64,000 bases of DNA from CAYTPI01 sp964439625 (GTDB lineage: Bacteria; Chloroflexota; Anaerolineae; Aggregatilineales; UBA3940): positions 1-64,000 of the forward strand of contig CAYTPI010000018.1 of the NCBI GenBank assembly GCA_964439625.1. Reading direction: 5' to 3'. Below are positions 36,676-45,639 of the stretch, piece after piece. A model generated the notes under the pieces. The model was not told the DNA's origin. It ran no database searches and worked only from the letters and a program-made list of their open reading frames with translations. The translations under genes were made by a program, and so were the position numbers. How positions within the stretch are numbered: the first letter of the stretch is position 1; each line of letters starts with the position of its first letter.

Positions 36676-36740
36676 GCAAGCTAAGGCGAGGTAGATTACA
36701 ACTGCCTGTCGCGGTTCTCTTACTTTATACCGGACTCCGG

Positions 36741-38120
36741 TTGTTGAACCTCGATTCGTTCCCGCTGTTCATCGACGAGGCTTTTACGATTGCACGTGCT
36801 CGTGACGTATGGGTGCTGCAACCGTTTGGCGGGGTGGCGCAGGGCAAGCCGCTGCTCCCGTGGGTTGTGGCCCTCGTCTACCCTTTTGGTGACGCTGTCT
36901 TCGCTGCGCGAGCGATTACGTTGGTGGCTGGCTTGCCGGGCGTTGCAGCCTTGATCGCCCTGACTCGCAGCCTCTATGATCGCAAGACTGGGCTGGCGGC
37001 AGGGTTGGTCTATGCACTGCTGCCATATACCTTCTTTTTTGGACGTTTTGCCATGTCGGATGTGTTGGCGGCAAACTGGGGAGTCGTTGCGGCCTGGGGC
37101 GCGTATCAGATTATACAGTCCAAGCGACCTTTGCTGCCCATTGTAGCGGGCGCTGCCTTGGCTGCTGCCATTCTTGGGCGCTTACCAATGCTCGTCTTTG
37201 CCGCAGTGCCATTCTTTGCTTGGCTGATCTTCTCTCGCGAGGCGGGGGCGCTGCGCCGGATGCTCGCACTTTACCTGACGACAGCCGCTATTTTACTACC
37301 CGTTATTCTGATCGGTTTGCAAGGGGGAGATTTTGGCCTTGGGCGGGCGCAGGCTACCCTGCTGAATTCGGGGCAGAGCGTCGAGATTGCCAATAATGCC
37401 AGCAATATGATGCTTTATATTGCGTGGTACATGGGCATCTCACTGATGATCGCCGCCGTCGTTGGGGTCGTCAGTGGATGGGACGAACAACGCCAACCGA
37501 CGACCTATGCCTTGGCTTTGTTCCTCTTACCAACCGTCCCCATTGTCTTCCTGAGTTCGTTTGTGCTGCCACGCTACTACGTGTTAGGGGCGGCTGGCTT
37601 AGTGATGCTGGCTGTCAGTGGGATTTGGTGGTTGGCAAACCGTGCCGGACGCTGGAATATTTACACTGGCTTGATCTTACTGATCTTCCTGCTGTACCCG
37701 TTTCAGCGTTTCATTCCTGGCGCTTACATCGACCCGACCCAATACCGACTGATCCCACAGGATCAATTCGACTATGTGCAAGGTAACACCGCAGGCTTTG
37801 GCCTCGTCGATGCTGTCAGTGAACTCCGGCAGGCTGACCAACCCACCGTGCTGGTCTGTAGCGCACGCGTCACCTGTGACCGCCTCAGTGTTTACCTTGA
37901 TGGCGAACAACATATTGAAATTGTGCGCCAAGATGTCGTCTCGCCTGATTGGCTGGCAGAACAAACGGCAGATGGGTACCAAGTTATGCTAGCACAAGAT
38001 GATCCCCCGCACAGCACACCCTTTGATATCACAGAGTCCTACAGGGTGCAGTCAGTGGCAGTGTTTGAACGGCCTTCCGACGAAACCTCATTTCAGTTGA
38101 GCACGCTTTCCCTGAAATGA
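36741..38120 (+). CDS. GT39/ArnT-like membrane glycosyltransferase
   Basis: 459 residues from TTG 36741, but the hydrophobic sequence continues upstream in frame (LPVAVLLLYTGLRLLN), so the real start is probably earlier, near 36672 as CTG or unclear. FPLFIDEAFTIARARDVW holds the conserved DE pair of PMT_2/ArnT-like enzymes in the first outer loop. GKPLLPWVVALVYPF and roughly 9 more helices follow. The C-terminal 110 residues are soluble. Such enzymes move a sugar from a polyprenyl lipid to an acceptor outside the membrane. It is the third enzyme of this kind in the window. Confidence 0.7.
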   Translation: MLNLDSFPLFIDEAFTIARARDVWVLQPFGGVAQGKPLLPWVVALVYPFGDAVFAARAITLVAGLPGVAALIALTRSLYDRKTGLAAGLVYALLPYTFFFGRFAMSDVLAANWGVVAAWGAYQIIQSKRPLLPIVAGAALAAAILGRLPMLVFAAVPFFAWLIFSREAGALRRMLALYLTTAAILLPVILIGLQGGDFGLGRAQATLLNSGQSVEIANNASNMMLYIAWYMGISLMIAAVVGVVSGWDEQRQPTTYALALFLLPTVPIVFLSSFVLPRYYVLGAAGLVMLAVSGIWWLANRAGRWNIYTGLILLIFLLYPFQRFIPGAYIDPTQYRLIPQDQFDYVQGNTAGFGLVDAVSELRQADQPTVLVCSARVTCDRLSVYLDGEQHIEIVRQDVVSPDWLAEQTADGYQVMLAQDDPPHSTPFDITESYRVQSVAVFERPSDETSFQLSTLSLK

Positions 38121-38155
38121 TGCGTGGCTGTTATTGTGTAGCGTTGATGGCATCA

Positions 38156-38509
38156 TTAGTGCTGATCTTTGCGCTTGACATAAATCAGCGGGGCAATGAC
38201 CAGCACAATGGACTCAATCAGGATAACTGCCGTAATAATGCTGATATATAAGTTGATCTGCTCAGGCTCTGCCCATACCAGGCCGATGCTGAGTGCCAGC
38301 GTAATCACACCACTGATGAGCAGCAGCCACCCCCCAAATTGATTGGTGTCGTACCAGATGTCATCGTTCTTCAGCGCCCCCTTGAAGCGAAAGCCGTACC
38401 ATTTGTTACGGGGTATTTTCCGCCTGATCAGGGGGAGCGCCAGCCCGATAAATAGTAGGGCGGTTGCCAGGTACGATGCGAACGCGATCAGGATGCCTTC
38501 ATCCATCAT
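38156..38509 (-). CDS. SdpI-family membrane protein
   Basis: 117 residues with four membrane helices. Residues 28-50 read LIRRKIPRNKWYGFRFKGALKNDDIWYDTNQFGGWLL, matching the SdpI signature (PN.wYGiR...tl.s...W...N..gG). SdpI of Bacillus is an immunity protein and signal receptor for the SdpC toxin, but most homologues have no known role. No toxin partner is nearby. Convergent with the GT gene, about 35 bases apart. Confidence 0.7.
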   Translation of the reverse strand: MMDEGILIAFASYLATALLFIGLALPLIRRKIPRNKWYGFRFKGALKNDDIWYDTNQFGGWLLLISGVITLALSIGLVWAEPEQINLYISIITAVILIESIVLVIAPLIYVKRKDQH

Positions 38510-38603
38510 ATGACGGTGACCTTTTGACTAAACGTTGATGACCTGTGTGTTGTTATCTTACTCGAATTTTTAGCCCAGCCATAACAACGACTGGCTGAAT
38601 CAC

Positions 38604-38627
38604 AAGAGCCGCTTTCAAGCGGCCCTT
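38604..38627 (-). terminator. Possible terminator hairpin after the 38.65-kb gene
   Basis: CAAGAGCCGCTT and AAGCGGCCCTTG form a near-perfect stem over 38604-38627, about 25 bases downstream of the gene stop on the minus strand. No clear T-run follows, so this is a weak call. Confidence 0.35.
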
Positions 38628-38649
38628 GGGTGTTTAAATGGCAATCGAA

Positions 38650-39747
38650 TTAGTTGTCGCGGCTGCCGTTAGCGGCTGCACCTGTGCTCAATGATGGTGA
38701 AATAATTAGGTCTCCATCTTCTTCCATCACATAGTGGTTGCGACCGTCTTTCATAATCTTGCCTTCAGCGATCAACTCTCTGACTAAGCGTGACACCTTG
38801 CCGGCTGAAATCTCAAACTGGATCGATATGCTGCGCTTGGACGTACTAGGATCGTCCGCGAAAACGTCCAGGATGTGTTGCTTCAGGAGGAAGTCGTCCA
38901 GGGGCTGGGGGCTTACTTTGGATTGGCTGCTTGAACTTGTTGCGCTCTTCAATTGGGAAGGGCCTTTTTTTCCGGCGTCGTCACTTCCTCCCCCACTAGA
39001 CTGTTCAGCGTTCGCGGCGGCTGTCTCTCCTCCCTTAATGCGTTCCTCAGCCATAGATAGGCGTTCATCGCGGCGCAGTAGGGCAGTCCGTTCTTCGCGG
39101 TCGTCAAGGGCTAGTTGATCATCAAGGCGCGCACCGTACAACTGAATTTTCTTCAGTCCGGCGACGCGTTCAATATTGATCTCAGAGAGGCGTACCTCAT
39201 GTTCGGCATCAATCTCGGCGAGCTGCGCATTGTTTGATGCTTCCAAGCGAGCCGTAATCAAGGCATGTTCAGCATCGCGCTCGGCCTTTGCTTCTTTGAT
39301 CGCCAACCGGCGAGCATGTGCTTTCACGCGGCGTGAACTTTCTACGGAGCGGTCAACCTTGCTGGTCATACGCTGCCATGTGTATACGAAGGTATCCCAC
39401 CCACTGCCGATCAAAGCAGCGAGCAGTGCGACGCGAAAGACGATCCCCGTTGCGCCTTCATGTTGGAAACCAATAATTGCTAGTGCCACATACATGGTCA
39501 AGGCCGTCAGCGCGTAGCGCGCCTTGATCTCTGGGTTGGCCTTTTTGTCAAACTCCAGCAGTAGCCAGTTTGAAAGCAAAACACCTTCGATCAGCAAGAC
39601 TGCGGAGAACTTCATCACAAATAACAGAACTGGGCTTTGTATATCCGTAAAAAGCTCGCCTGCAACGATCCACGTGGCGGGCCCGGTAATGGCTAAACTA
39701 GCGATCTTGACGGCCCAGTCAAGCACTTTTTGAATGGTCTTATACAT
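38650..39747 (-). CDS. Membrane protein with coiled coil and C-terminal winged helix
   Basis: The start ATG at 39747 has AAGGGGAAG upstream; the longer frame adds 12 residues without support. 365 residues: four membrane helices (about 8-135), a long charged coiled coil (about 140-245; SRRVKAHARRLAIKEAKAERDAEHALITARLEAS), a Ser/Gly/Lys linker, then a winged-helix domain (LDDFLLKQHILDVFADDPSTSKRSISIQFEISAGKVSRLVRELIAEGKIMKDGRNHYV). So DNA may be bound by a membrane-tethered protein. I do not recognise the family. It could be a membrane-bound regulator or part of a mobile element. Confidence 0.6.
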   Translation of the reverse strand: MYKTIQKVLDWAVKIASLAITGPATWIVAGELFTDIQSPVLLFVMKFSAVLLIEGVLLSNWLLLEFDKKANPEIKARYALTALTMYVALAIIGFQHEGATGIVFRVALLAALIGSGWDTFVYTWQRMTSKVDRSVESSRRVKAHARRLAIKEAKAERDAEHALITARLEASNNAQLAEIDAEHEVRLSEINIERVAGLKKIQLYGARLDDQLALDDREERTALLRRDERLSMAEERIKGGETAAANAEQSSGGGSDDAGKKGPSQLKSATSSSSQSKVSPQPLDDFLLKQHILDVFADDPSTSKRSISIQFEISAGKVSRLVRELIAEGKIMKDGRNHYVMEEDGDLIISPSLSTGAAANGSRDN

Positions 39748-40101
39748 AAAACTCTTCCCCTTACTACACCAAAAATGCAGCAAACAGTGTAGCCTGTCGC
39801 TGCAATTCTCATTGCAAATCTATATAACTACAACCAACAAATTCCCGGAACTATTGGATTAACAACTCCAATATACATTACGCCTGATGGAGGCTGAAGT
39901 TGCTTGAACATAAAATCAGTATACCGGTATTTTGAGATTCTATCTACGGTACTTTTATCAGATTTGTATCCGATTGCTGCTAACCCCCGGTCTGCTTGAA
40001 TTCGCAATTTGCTCCATACTTAATATAATATATAACTTATAAATCGTATTTATATGATGATAAATTTTTCTTCGAACCGCTATTGCCTTGAGGGGGGCAC
40101 C
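39748..40101. other. Gene-free AT-rich divergent region before the Amt gene
   Basis: No coding frame seen. It holds a perfect 10-base palindrome ATACCGGTAT (39921-39930) and a run of TATA-like sequence (40021-40050) just before the amt start. It should contain the promoters of the leftward membrane gene and the rightward amt gene. Confidence 0.5.
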
Positions 40102-42531
40102 ATGCAGATTGATGTATTGTGGGTTTCGGTAAGTGCAGGGCTTGTGTTTCTGATGCAAGCTGGCTTTCTGACGTTAGAGTCAGGCTTCACACGCAGCAAA
40201 AACAACATCAATGTTGCCATGAAAAACATCACTGATTTTGCGGTGACGACTGTGGTCTTTTGGATGTTCGGCTATGCACTGATGTTCGGTGCCAGTGCGT
40301 TGGGTTGGTTCGGCACAGATACGTTTTTCATTAGCTACGATCAGCACGGTATTTCGCTGCTGAGTTTCTTCTTCTTTCAAGTGATGTTCTGCGGTACTGC
40401 CGTGACGATCATCTCTGGCGCGGTCGCAGAACGGGCGCGTTTCGGCGCTTATGTTGTGATGTCAATCATTGTTGCTGGTCTGGTCTACCCGGTCTTCGGG
40501 CATTGGGCATGGAACGGCTTGGAGGTCGGGGAGGCCTTCGGTTGGTTGGGGCAAATGGGCTTTGTGGACTTTGCCGGGTCAACCGTGGTGCACAGCGTTG
40601 GGGGCTGGGCGGCACTGGCGCTGCTGCTGATCCTTGGGCCGCGCATCGGACGCTACAAACCCGATGGCAGCATCCGCAGCTTTTCTAGTTCTAACTTGCC
40701 ATTGGCAGTGCTGGGCGCACTGTTGCTATGGCTGGGTTGGTTCGGTTTTAATGGTGGCAGCACGCTGGCCTTTGATGACTCGGTGACGCGAATATTGACC
40801 AACACCGTGATCGCAGGTGCTGCGGGGCTGGTCGTTGCTGAACTGCTCTCATGGGCGTTTACGGGACGCGCCACAGTCGATAGTGCCGTTAACGGATCGC
40901 TGGCGGGGCTAGTGGCGATCACGGCGAACTGCCACGCTGTCTCGACGGAAGCCGCCGCGGTGATCGGTGGTGTTGGGGGCTTGGTGATGTTGCTGTGTTC
41001 GTTGTTATTGAACCGCCTGCGCATAGATGATGCCGTTGGTGCCGTGCCGGTGCATTTAGCGGCAGGGGCTTGGGGTACAATCGCCGTGGCGTTGTTTGGC
41101 CAGCCTGAGTTACTGGGGACGGACCTCTCAATGCTCCAGCAGGTGACTGTCCAGGTGATCGGGGTGGTGACCTGTGGTGTGTGGACTTTCGGCGTTACGT
41201 TTGTGCTGATGTGGCTTATCGATAAGGTCATCCCGCTGCGCGTAAGCCCACAAGAGGAGCACGAGGGCCTCAATGTAGCAGAACACGGTGCCCGGACGGA
41301 TTTGGTCGATCTGCTGGCGTTTATGGAACAGCAAACCCAAGCGGATAACCTCAATGCGCGTGCGAATATCGAACCCTTCACCGAAGTCGGCCTAATTGCG
41401 CAACGGTATAATCAAGTGTTAGACGCACTTCAGCGCTCCATCGCACAGACCAACGTCATCGTGCAAACGGCTATGGATGGCATCATTACCTTTGCCACGG
41501 ACTCGCTGCGGATTGACAGCATAAACCCTGCCGCCGAGGCGATGTTTGGTTACGGGCAGGCTCAGATGGTCGGCGTGCCAATGACGGACTTTATCGCTGT
41601 ACCCGGTGAAACGATGAACTCGCCTGCTGCAGCGCGCATCCGCCAATTCCTCGAACAATCTGTTAACTACAACGTCCACCAAAAGGCATTTGGCAGGCGC
41701 GCTAACGGCGATCTCTTTCCGATTGAGTTAGCCCTTAGTGAGGCGCAGCTAGAAGGTAAGCGCTTCTATACAGGTGTTGTACGTGATATTTCCGACCGTG
41801 AGCAGATCAGCCAAGAGTTGATGCAAATGCAGACCAGCCTGAACGATGCGATGAACGCGAAAGGAGAGTTTCTGCTAGAAACAACCGAGCGCCTGCGCGA
41901 ACCACTCTACCGCATTGTGCGCCAGGCCGAGTCGCTCATGTTTCAATCTGCCGATATCGTCATGCAGCGCACCGTTGAAGACATCATGAACGATAGCACG
42001 CTGTTGGTAGATATATTTGCTCGCCTCACGGATGCGTCCGCGCTGGCAAATAATGCACTGATATTGGACTCTAATTCAGTGGATGTACAAGAAATTTTGA
42101 ACGCGGCGATTCAATCGCTAAACGATTATGCCTTCCAGAAGAATACACGTCTGACTCTCCATATGACTAGCGGGCTGCAAGTCATCCAGGCCGACAAACG
42201 CCGCCTACGGCAGATGATCACCTCGATGCTGCAAGCTAGCCTTGACTTTACCAACAGTGGGCGTGTCTTAATTGTCACCGAGTTCCTTAAAATCCGCGGC
42301 GAGGACTGGCTCAACATTCGCGTGTCAGATAATGGCGTTGGTATGAACAAAGGTGAACTTGGGTCGCTAGAGTCGCTAGAGTCGTTGACCTTTGCCGCCA
42401 TGGAGCAGTTTGGGTCGGCGCGTTACGGTTTAGGCTTGTCGATGCGCCTGGCCCGTTTGATGGGCGGTTCGCTGGAGATCGAATCGCAGACTGGGCACGG
42501 CACTACCTACACGCTGCGGCTACCTGCCTAG
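40102..42531 (+). CDS. Ammonium transporter fused to PAS and a histidine-kinase-like module lacking the His
   Basis: Start ATG 40102 has GAGGGG upstream (the longer frame adds 16 residues). 809 residues. Residues 1-395 are an Amt channel with 11 helices; the twin-His pair is seen as VVHSVGGW (His164) and PVHLAAGAW (His318). A HAMP-like linker (about 400-450) leads to a PAS domain (about 450-570), then a coiled helix FLLETTERLREPLYRIV where a kinase would have the H box: the phospho-His is Glu. The ATPase part keeps G1 (DNGVGM) and a G2-like YGLGLSMRLARLMGG but its N box (SMLQASLDF) lacks the Asn. So it may bind nucleotide weakly or serve as an adaptor for ammonium sensing. Confidence 0.85.
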   Translation: MQIDVLWVSVSAGLVFLMQAGFLTLESGFTRSKNNINVAMKNITDFAVTTVVFWMFGYALMFGASALGWFGTDTFFISYDQHGISLLSFFFFQVMFCGTAVTIISGAVAERARFGAYVVMSIIVAGLVYPVFGHWAWNGLEVGEAFGWLGQMGFVDFAGSTVVHSVGGWAALALLLILGPRIGRYKPDGSIRSFSSSNLPLAVLGALLLWLGWFGFNGGSTLAFDDSVTRILTNTVIAGAAGLVVAELLSWAFTGRATVDSAVNGSLAGLVAITANCHAVSTEAAAVIGGVGGLVMLLCSLLLNRLRIDDAVGAVPVHLAAGAWGTIAVALFGQPELLGTDLSMLQQVTVQVIGVVTCGVWTFGVTFVLMWLIDKVIPLRVSPQEEHEGLNVAEHGARTDLVDLLAFMEQQTQADNLNARANIEPFTEVGLIAQRYNQVLDALQRSIAQTNVIVQTAMDGIITFATDSLRIDSINPAAEAMFGYGQAQMVGVPMTDFIAVPGETMNSPAAARIRQFLEQSVNYNVHQKAFGRRANGDLFPIELALSEAQLEGKRFYTGVVRDISDREQISQELMQMQTSLNDAMNAKGEFLLETTERLREPLYRIVRQAESLMFQSADIVMQRTVEDIMNDSTLLVDIFARLTDASALANNALILDSNSVDVQEILNAAIQSLNDYAFQKNTRLTLHMTSGLQVIQADKRRLRQMITSMLQASLDFTNSGRVLIVTEFLKIRGEDWLNIRVSDNGVGMNKGELGSLESLESLTFAAMEQFGSARYGLGLSMRLARLMGGSLEIESQTGHGTTYTLRLPA

Positions 42532-42727
42532 CCCTAACGAAGCAAAGTATTGCAGGAGCATAGCGATCTTGAAGTGCTCATCACGCTGTTGCTTGCTGGG
42601 TATGTGCCTGTATGATCCCATACGCTCAAATGGACATCTTCCAGGATAATCTGCTGCATGCTTGGGCAGTGGCTGCTATGCTCTGATGGTAAGCTCGCAA
42701 TAATAATATTTCTTAAGGTCAGCGCTC

Positions 42728-43393
42728 GTGAGTATTGACGACTCATCACCGGAGATCAGCGGGGCACGGCGGGCCCTCAACCTGAGTGGCAATGAGCCGA
42801 TGCTTAAGGGCATCTATCAACAGGTGAGGGCTGATCAGCTTGGGGCGTATCAAGCCAAGAACCTACGGGCATTGATCAACATGATGAGCTTGCGGCAGCA
42901 GTTTCGGCTGCAAATTTGGTGCGCGCAAGTGGCTGTCCGCAAGGCCTACGCTGTACTGCCGATCTTCGAGGCGCAGTACACGCAAGACAAACGCCCGCGG
43001 GAAGCAATCGAAGCAGCAGACCGCTGGATCGCGAACCCAGCCGTCGCCTTTGAACAAGTGGGGCTGTTGGAGGGCGCTTATATGGACGCCAATGATGCTG
43101 TCGAGGCAGCGCACCAACGTCACTTAGAGGCGGACGATTTTGCCAGTGGGGCCGCTGAAAGTGCGGCTGCTGCTGCCTTGAGCACAGTACGCACGGCCTT
43201 CACTGCGGCCTATGATGCCACCCTACGAACCACAGAGTTCTTCCGTGCGGTCTGTGAGAGTGCTTGTGTCGCCCAGCTTGATGATGTCTTGGTTGACTGG
43301 AAGCCGACTTGGAAGACGTTTCGGGTGCATCGTCGGAGTGCGCGCAAGGCGGTACTGCGCGCCGCGTATGTGATCCTACAAGGAGAGCGCTGA
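42728..43393 (+). CDS. Unknown protein with N-terminal 'ISGA' segment, helical
   Basis: 221 residues, from GTG 42728 with AAGG upstream. The first 70 residues (SPEISGARRALNLSGNEPMLKGIYQQV, then GAYQAKNLRALINMMSLRQQFRLQIWCAQV) match the next gene and the FGE gene at 44229. The rest is Ala-rich and helical (FASGAAESAAAAALSTVRTAFTAAYDATLRTTEFFRAVCESACVAQLDDVL), with a basic end (KTFRVHRRSARKAVLRAAYV). No known domain recognised. It is the first gene of a two-gene operon (4 bases between) and faces the FGE gene that comes from the other strand. Confidence 0.65.
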   Translation: MSIDDSSPEISGARRALNLSGNEPMLKGIYQQVRADQLGAYQAKNLRALINMMSLRQQFRLQIWCAQVAVRKAYAVLPIFEAQYTQDKRPREAIEAADRWIANPAVAFEQVGLLEGAYMDANDAVEAAHQRHLEADDFASGAAESAAAAALSTVRTAFTAAYDATLRTTEFFRAVCESACVAQLDDVLVDWKPTWKTFRVHRRSARKAVLRAAYVILQGER

Positions 43394-43397
43394 TTAG

Positions 43398-44147
43398 ATG
43401 ATACCGTTAGCCGATAATGCACCGGAGATCAGTGGGGCGCGCCAAGACCTACCGCTGACAGGTGACGAACCTGTGATTGCTGGCATCAATAGTCAAGTAT
43501 TGGTGGAGCGACGAGGCGCGTACTTAGCTGGAAACCTCAATGTCCTGCTCCGCTTGATGTCTGCTCAGCAAGTCGACAGCTTGAACCGTTGGTGCCTGCA
43601 AGTGACGCGCCGCAAGCTGGTGCAGACATCGCCGTCATTTGAGGTTGCTTTCCCTGATGCGATCATTCACCAACAGGTGATCGATGGCATCAGCCAGTGG
43701 GGGTGCGGCGTGTTATCCGCTGAAGAAGCCCGCCAGATGACGCAGCGCTTGGAAATACTGGGCACAACCATCCCCCGGTCGCGAGTGGATATTGCGCCAG
43801 AACGTCAGCCACAGCAGTTGGTCGGTATGTATCTGTACTCTAGCTTAAATAAAGTGGCGCGTTCGCTGTACTTTTTGACCTCGGAGCAGTTGGAGTCGAT
43901 TGTTTCTAACAATGTCATTGTGTTGGGCCAACTGCTAACGGCTCAATCATTGGTGAGGTTTGCTACTGACCCGACGGCTAAGGGTCAGGCCGTGCGTGAA
44001 CAACTGCGCTCTGGCTTGAACCCACGAATGACCTTCTACGAGATTGTAAAAACCATCCAGAAGCACTACGATGCACCGAACTCCATACGCTCACGGCGGC
44101 TGCATCTGCAGGCAAGCTATGTTATTTCGCAGCGAACGATCCGGTGA
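43398..44147 (+). CDS. Unknown protein with N-terminal 'ISGA' segment, second of pair
   Basis: 249 residues. Start ATG at 43398 has AAGGAG upstream. The N-terminal 70 residues (APEISGARQDLPLTGDEPVIAGINSQV ... GAYLAGNLNVLLRLMSAQQVDSLNRWCLQV) are clearly paralogous to the preceding gene. The C-terminal half differs: MYLYSSLNKVARSLYFLTSEQLESIVSNNVIVLGQLLTAQSLVRF and a basic end (SIRSRRLHLQASYVISQRT). Mostly helical, no signal or membrane segment. Together with the neighbour it looks like one family that has split its C-terminal half. Function unknown. Confidence 0.65.
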   Translation: MIPLADNAPEISGARQDLPLTGDEPVIAGINSQVLVERRGAYLAGNLNVLLRLMSAQQVDSLNRWCLQVTRRKLVQTSPSFEVAFPDAIIHQQVIDGISQWGCGVLSAEEARQMTQRLEILGTTIPRSRVDIAPERQPQQLVGMYLYSSLNKVARSLYFLTSEQLESIVSNNVIVLGQLLTAQSLVRFATDPTAKGQAVREQLRSGLNPRMTFYEIVKTIQKHYDAPNSIRSRRLHLQASYVISQRTIR

Positions 44148-44228
44148 AGTGCCCAGACCCGTCACTGGCGATGGACCTTATGCTGGCAGGCGTCAGTCTT
44201 AATGTGATTTGGTGTATGGCTAAGTAAT

Positions 44229-45386
44229 TCATTGCTCAGTGCTGCCGGCAGACTCCTCGGCGGCGTCGAGTTGTTCAGTGACCAGCCGGAAGCCAACCGA
44301 ATTGAAGCGAAAGTAGGGATCGTAGCCTGTGCGGAAGCTGGTGCTGGCATAACGGTGATAGGAAAACCACGAGCCACCGCGGGCGACACGCTTATCATCG
44401 TCGTCCTCTTCATGGTCGTATAAGACGTGGTCTTCAACAAGGTAGGGCTTGGCGCACAGCGCCTCTTGCTGAGATGGCTGGGCCTTCTCTGGTGAAAGGC
44501 TATCTGTCCCTAAACTGACTTCGCGCCATTCTGCCACAGATTGCTCCGCGAGGCGCTGCTCTGCCACCTGACGCTCATATTCAGCGATGTAGTCTATCGT
44601 CAAGATGGGGTCCTGATGCACCTCAGCAGGGTGGTTGAAGGTATTGGCACACCATTCAAGGACGGTGCCGCACATATCAAAGGCACCGCTGGGGGCCTTG
44701 CCACGGGGATACAACCCCACTGCACTCACCCCGCGTAGCGAGCTTTCGCGGGTGTTAGCACGCGTCATATCCCAGCCGCGCCCCCATGGATACAGCCGCT
44801 CAGGGTCACCATCGGTAGCGGCTCGCTGCCACTCCCACTCTGTCGGAAGACGGACTATATACCCCAATTTGGTCGACAACCACCGACAATAAGCGACGGC
44901 GTCGTACCAAGAGACTTCTTGAACCGGGTAGTTCATTCGGATCAAGTCCATGCGCGGGTATTCCTCGCGCCGGCGCAAGCTGGGCCACCAACGCGGGTCT
45001 TCATGACCATCCGCCGCATTGAGGAAGATCGCGTATTGCTGCCAGGTGACCGGATAGCGGGCGAGCAAAATCCGCTTGACGATGCGGGGCGTGTCTTCGC
45101 TGCGGATCATCTGTTCACCAGGTTTGACGAAACACCAATCCAGATCAGGTAAGCCATCTTTCCGTAGGCCAATCCCCGGACGTGGATCGCCAACTTGCGC
45201 CAGCCATTCGCCTATAGCTGCGCGTTTATTATGAGATAGGTTTGGGTTGGCTAATTGGCGCAGTTGGTGTTCCATCAACATGGACACCATCCGCTCGCCG
45301 CCAAGCATTGGTTCCTGCTCAGTCGTCAGCGGGTAGTTAAAGGCACCACTGATGGCGGGTTCCTCACCCGAAAAGTCTTTTACCAT
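44229..45386 (-). CDS. 'ISGA' N-terminal segment fused to FGE-sulfatase-like (C-type-lectin-like) domain
   Basis: Start ATG 45386 is chosen because the following EEPAISGAFNYPLTTEQEPMLGG then matches the N-terminus of the two genes opposite. 385 residues. From about residue 85 the FGE-sulfatase (SUMF1-like) fold is clear: ILLARYPVTWQQYAIFLNA, YPVQEVSWYDAVAYCRWLSTKLG, RLPTEWEWQRAATDG, GAFDMCGTVLEWCAN and RVARGGSWFSYHRYASTSFRTGY ... VGFRLV. The two Cys that bind Cu and make formylglycine in true FGE are absent from the RGGSW...FR segment, so it is likely a binding protein. It is convergent with the ISGA pair. Confidence 0.85.
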   Translation of the reverse strand: MVKDFSGEEPAISGAFNYPLTTEQEPMLGGERMVSMLMEHQLRQLANPNLSHNKRAAIGEWLAQVGDPRPGIGLRKDGLPDLDWCFVKPGEQMIRSEDTPRIVKRILLARYPVTWQQYAIFLNAADGHEDPRWWPSLRRREEYPRMDLIRMNYPVQEVSWYDAVAYCRWLSTKLGYIVRLPTEWEWQRAATDGDPERLYPWGRGWDMTRANTRESSLRGVSAVGLYPRGKAPSGAFDMCGTVLEWCANTFNHPAEVHQDPILTIDYIAEYERQVAEQRLAEQSVAEWREVSLGTDSLSPEKAQPSQQEALCAKPYLVEDHVLYDHEEDDDDKRVARGGSWFSYHRYASTSFRTGYDPYFRFNSVGFRLVTEQLDAAEESAGSTEQ

Positions 45387-45639
45387 ACGCTTATTGTACC
45401 GGGTAGCACCCGGTTTCTGCATGGTAAGTAGGGGACAGTCGCGTGGAAAAGCCTTGAAACCCTGGAGGGCTGTGATCTATCCGGCGTAGTCAAGCACTTA
45501 GACCAGTCATTTATTGCTGGGCAACAATTGGCCTTATTCGGCGCGATTGCTCTGATGAGGCAATGTGATAACTCGCTGGACGAAATCTGGCTTGTTATAA
45601 TAGTCCAGTGGAATGTGCACTATGCGCAGCCGCACTGAG
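45387..45639. other. Gene-free stretch upstream of the MBL-fold gene
   Basis: No convincing coding frame. It contains the promoter side of the leftward FGE gene and leads into the terminator-like hairpin at 45640-45665. Confidence 0.45.

Noticed and set aside
40653..41381. 242-residue antisense frame over the Amt channel
   Set aside because: Low-complexity Ser/Thr/Pro shadow of a well supported gene.
44229..44420. FGE/lectin C-terminus as the variable region of a diversity-generating retroelement
   Set aside because: The segment is not rich in AAY codons, I see no matching template repeat, and the only RT sequence (1.3 kb) is a dead fragment more than 40 kb away.
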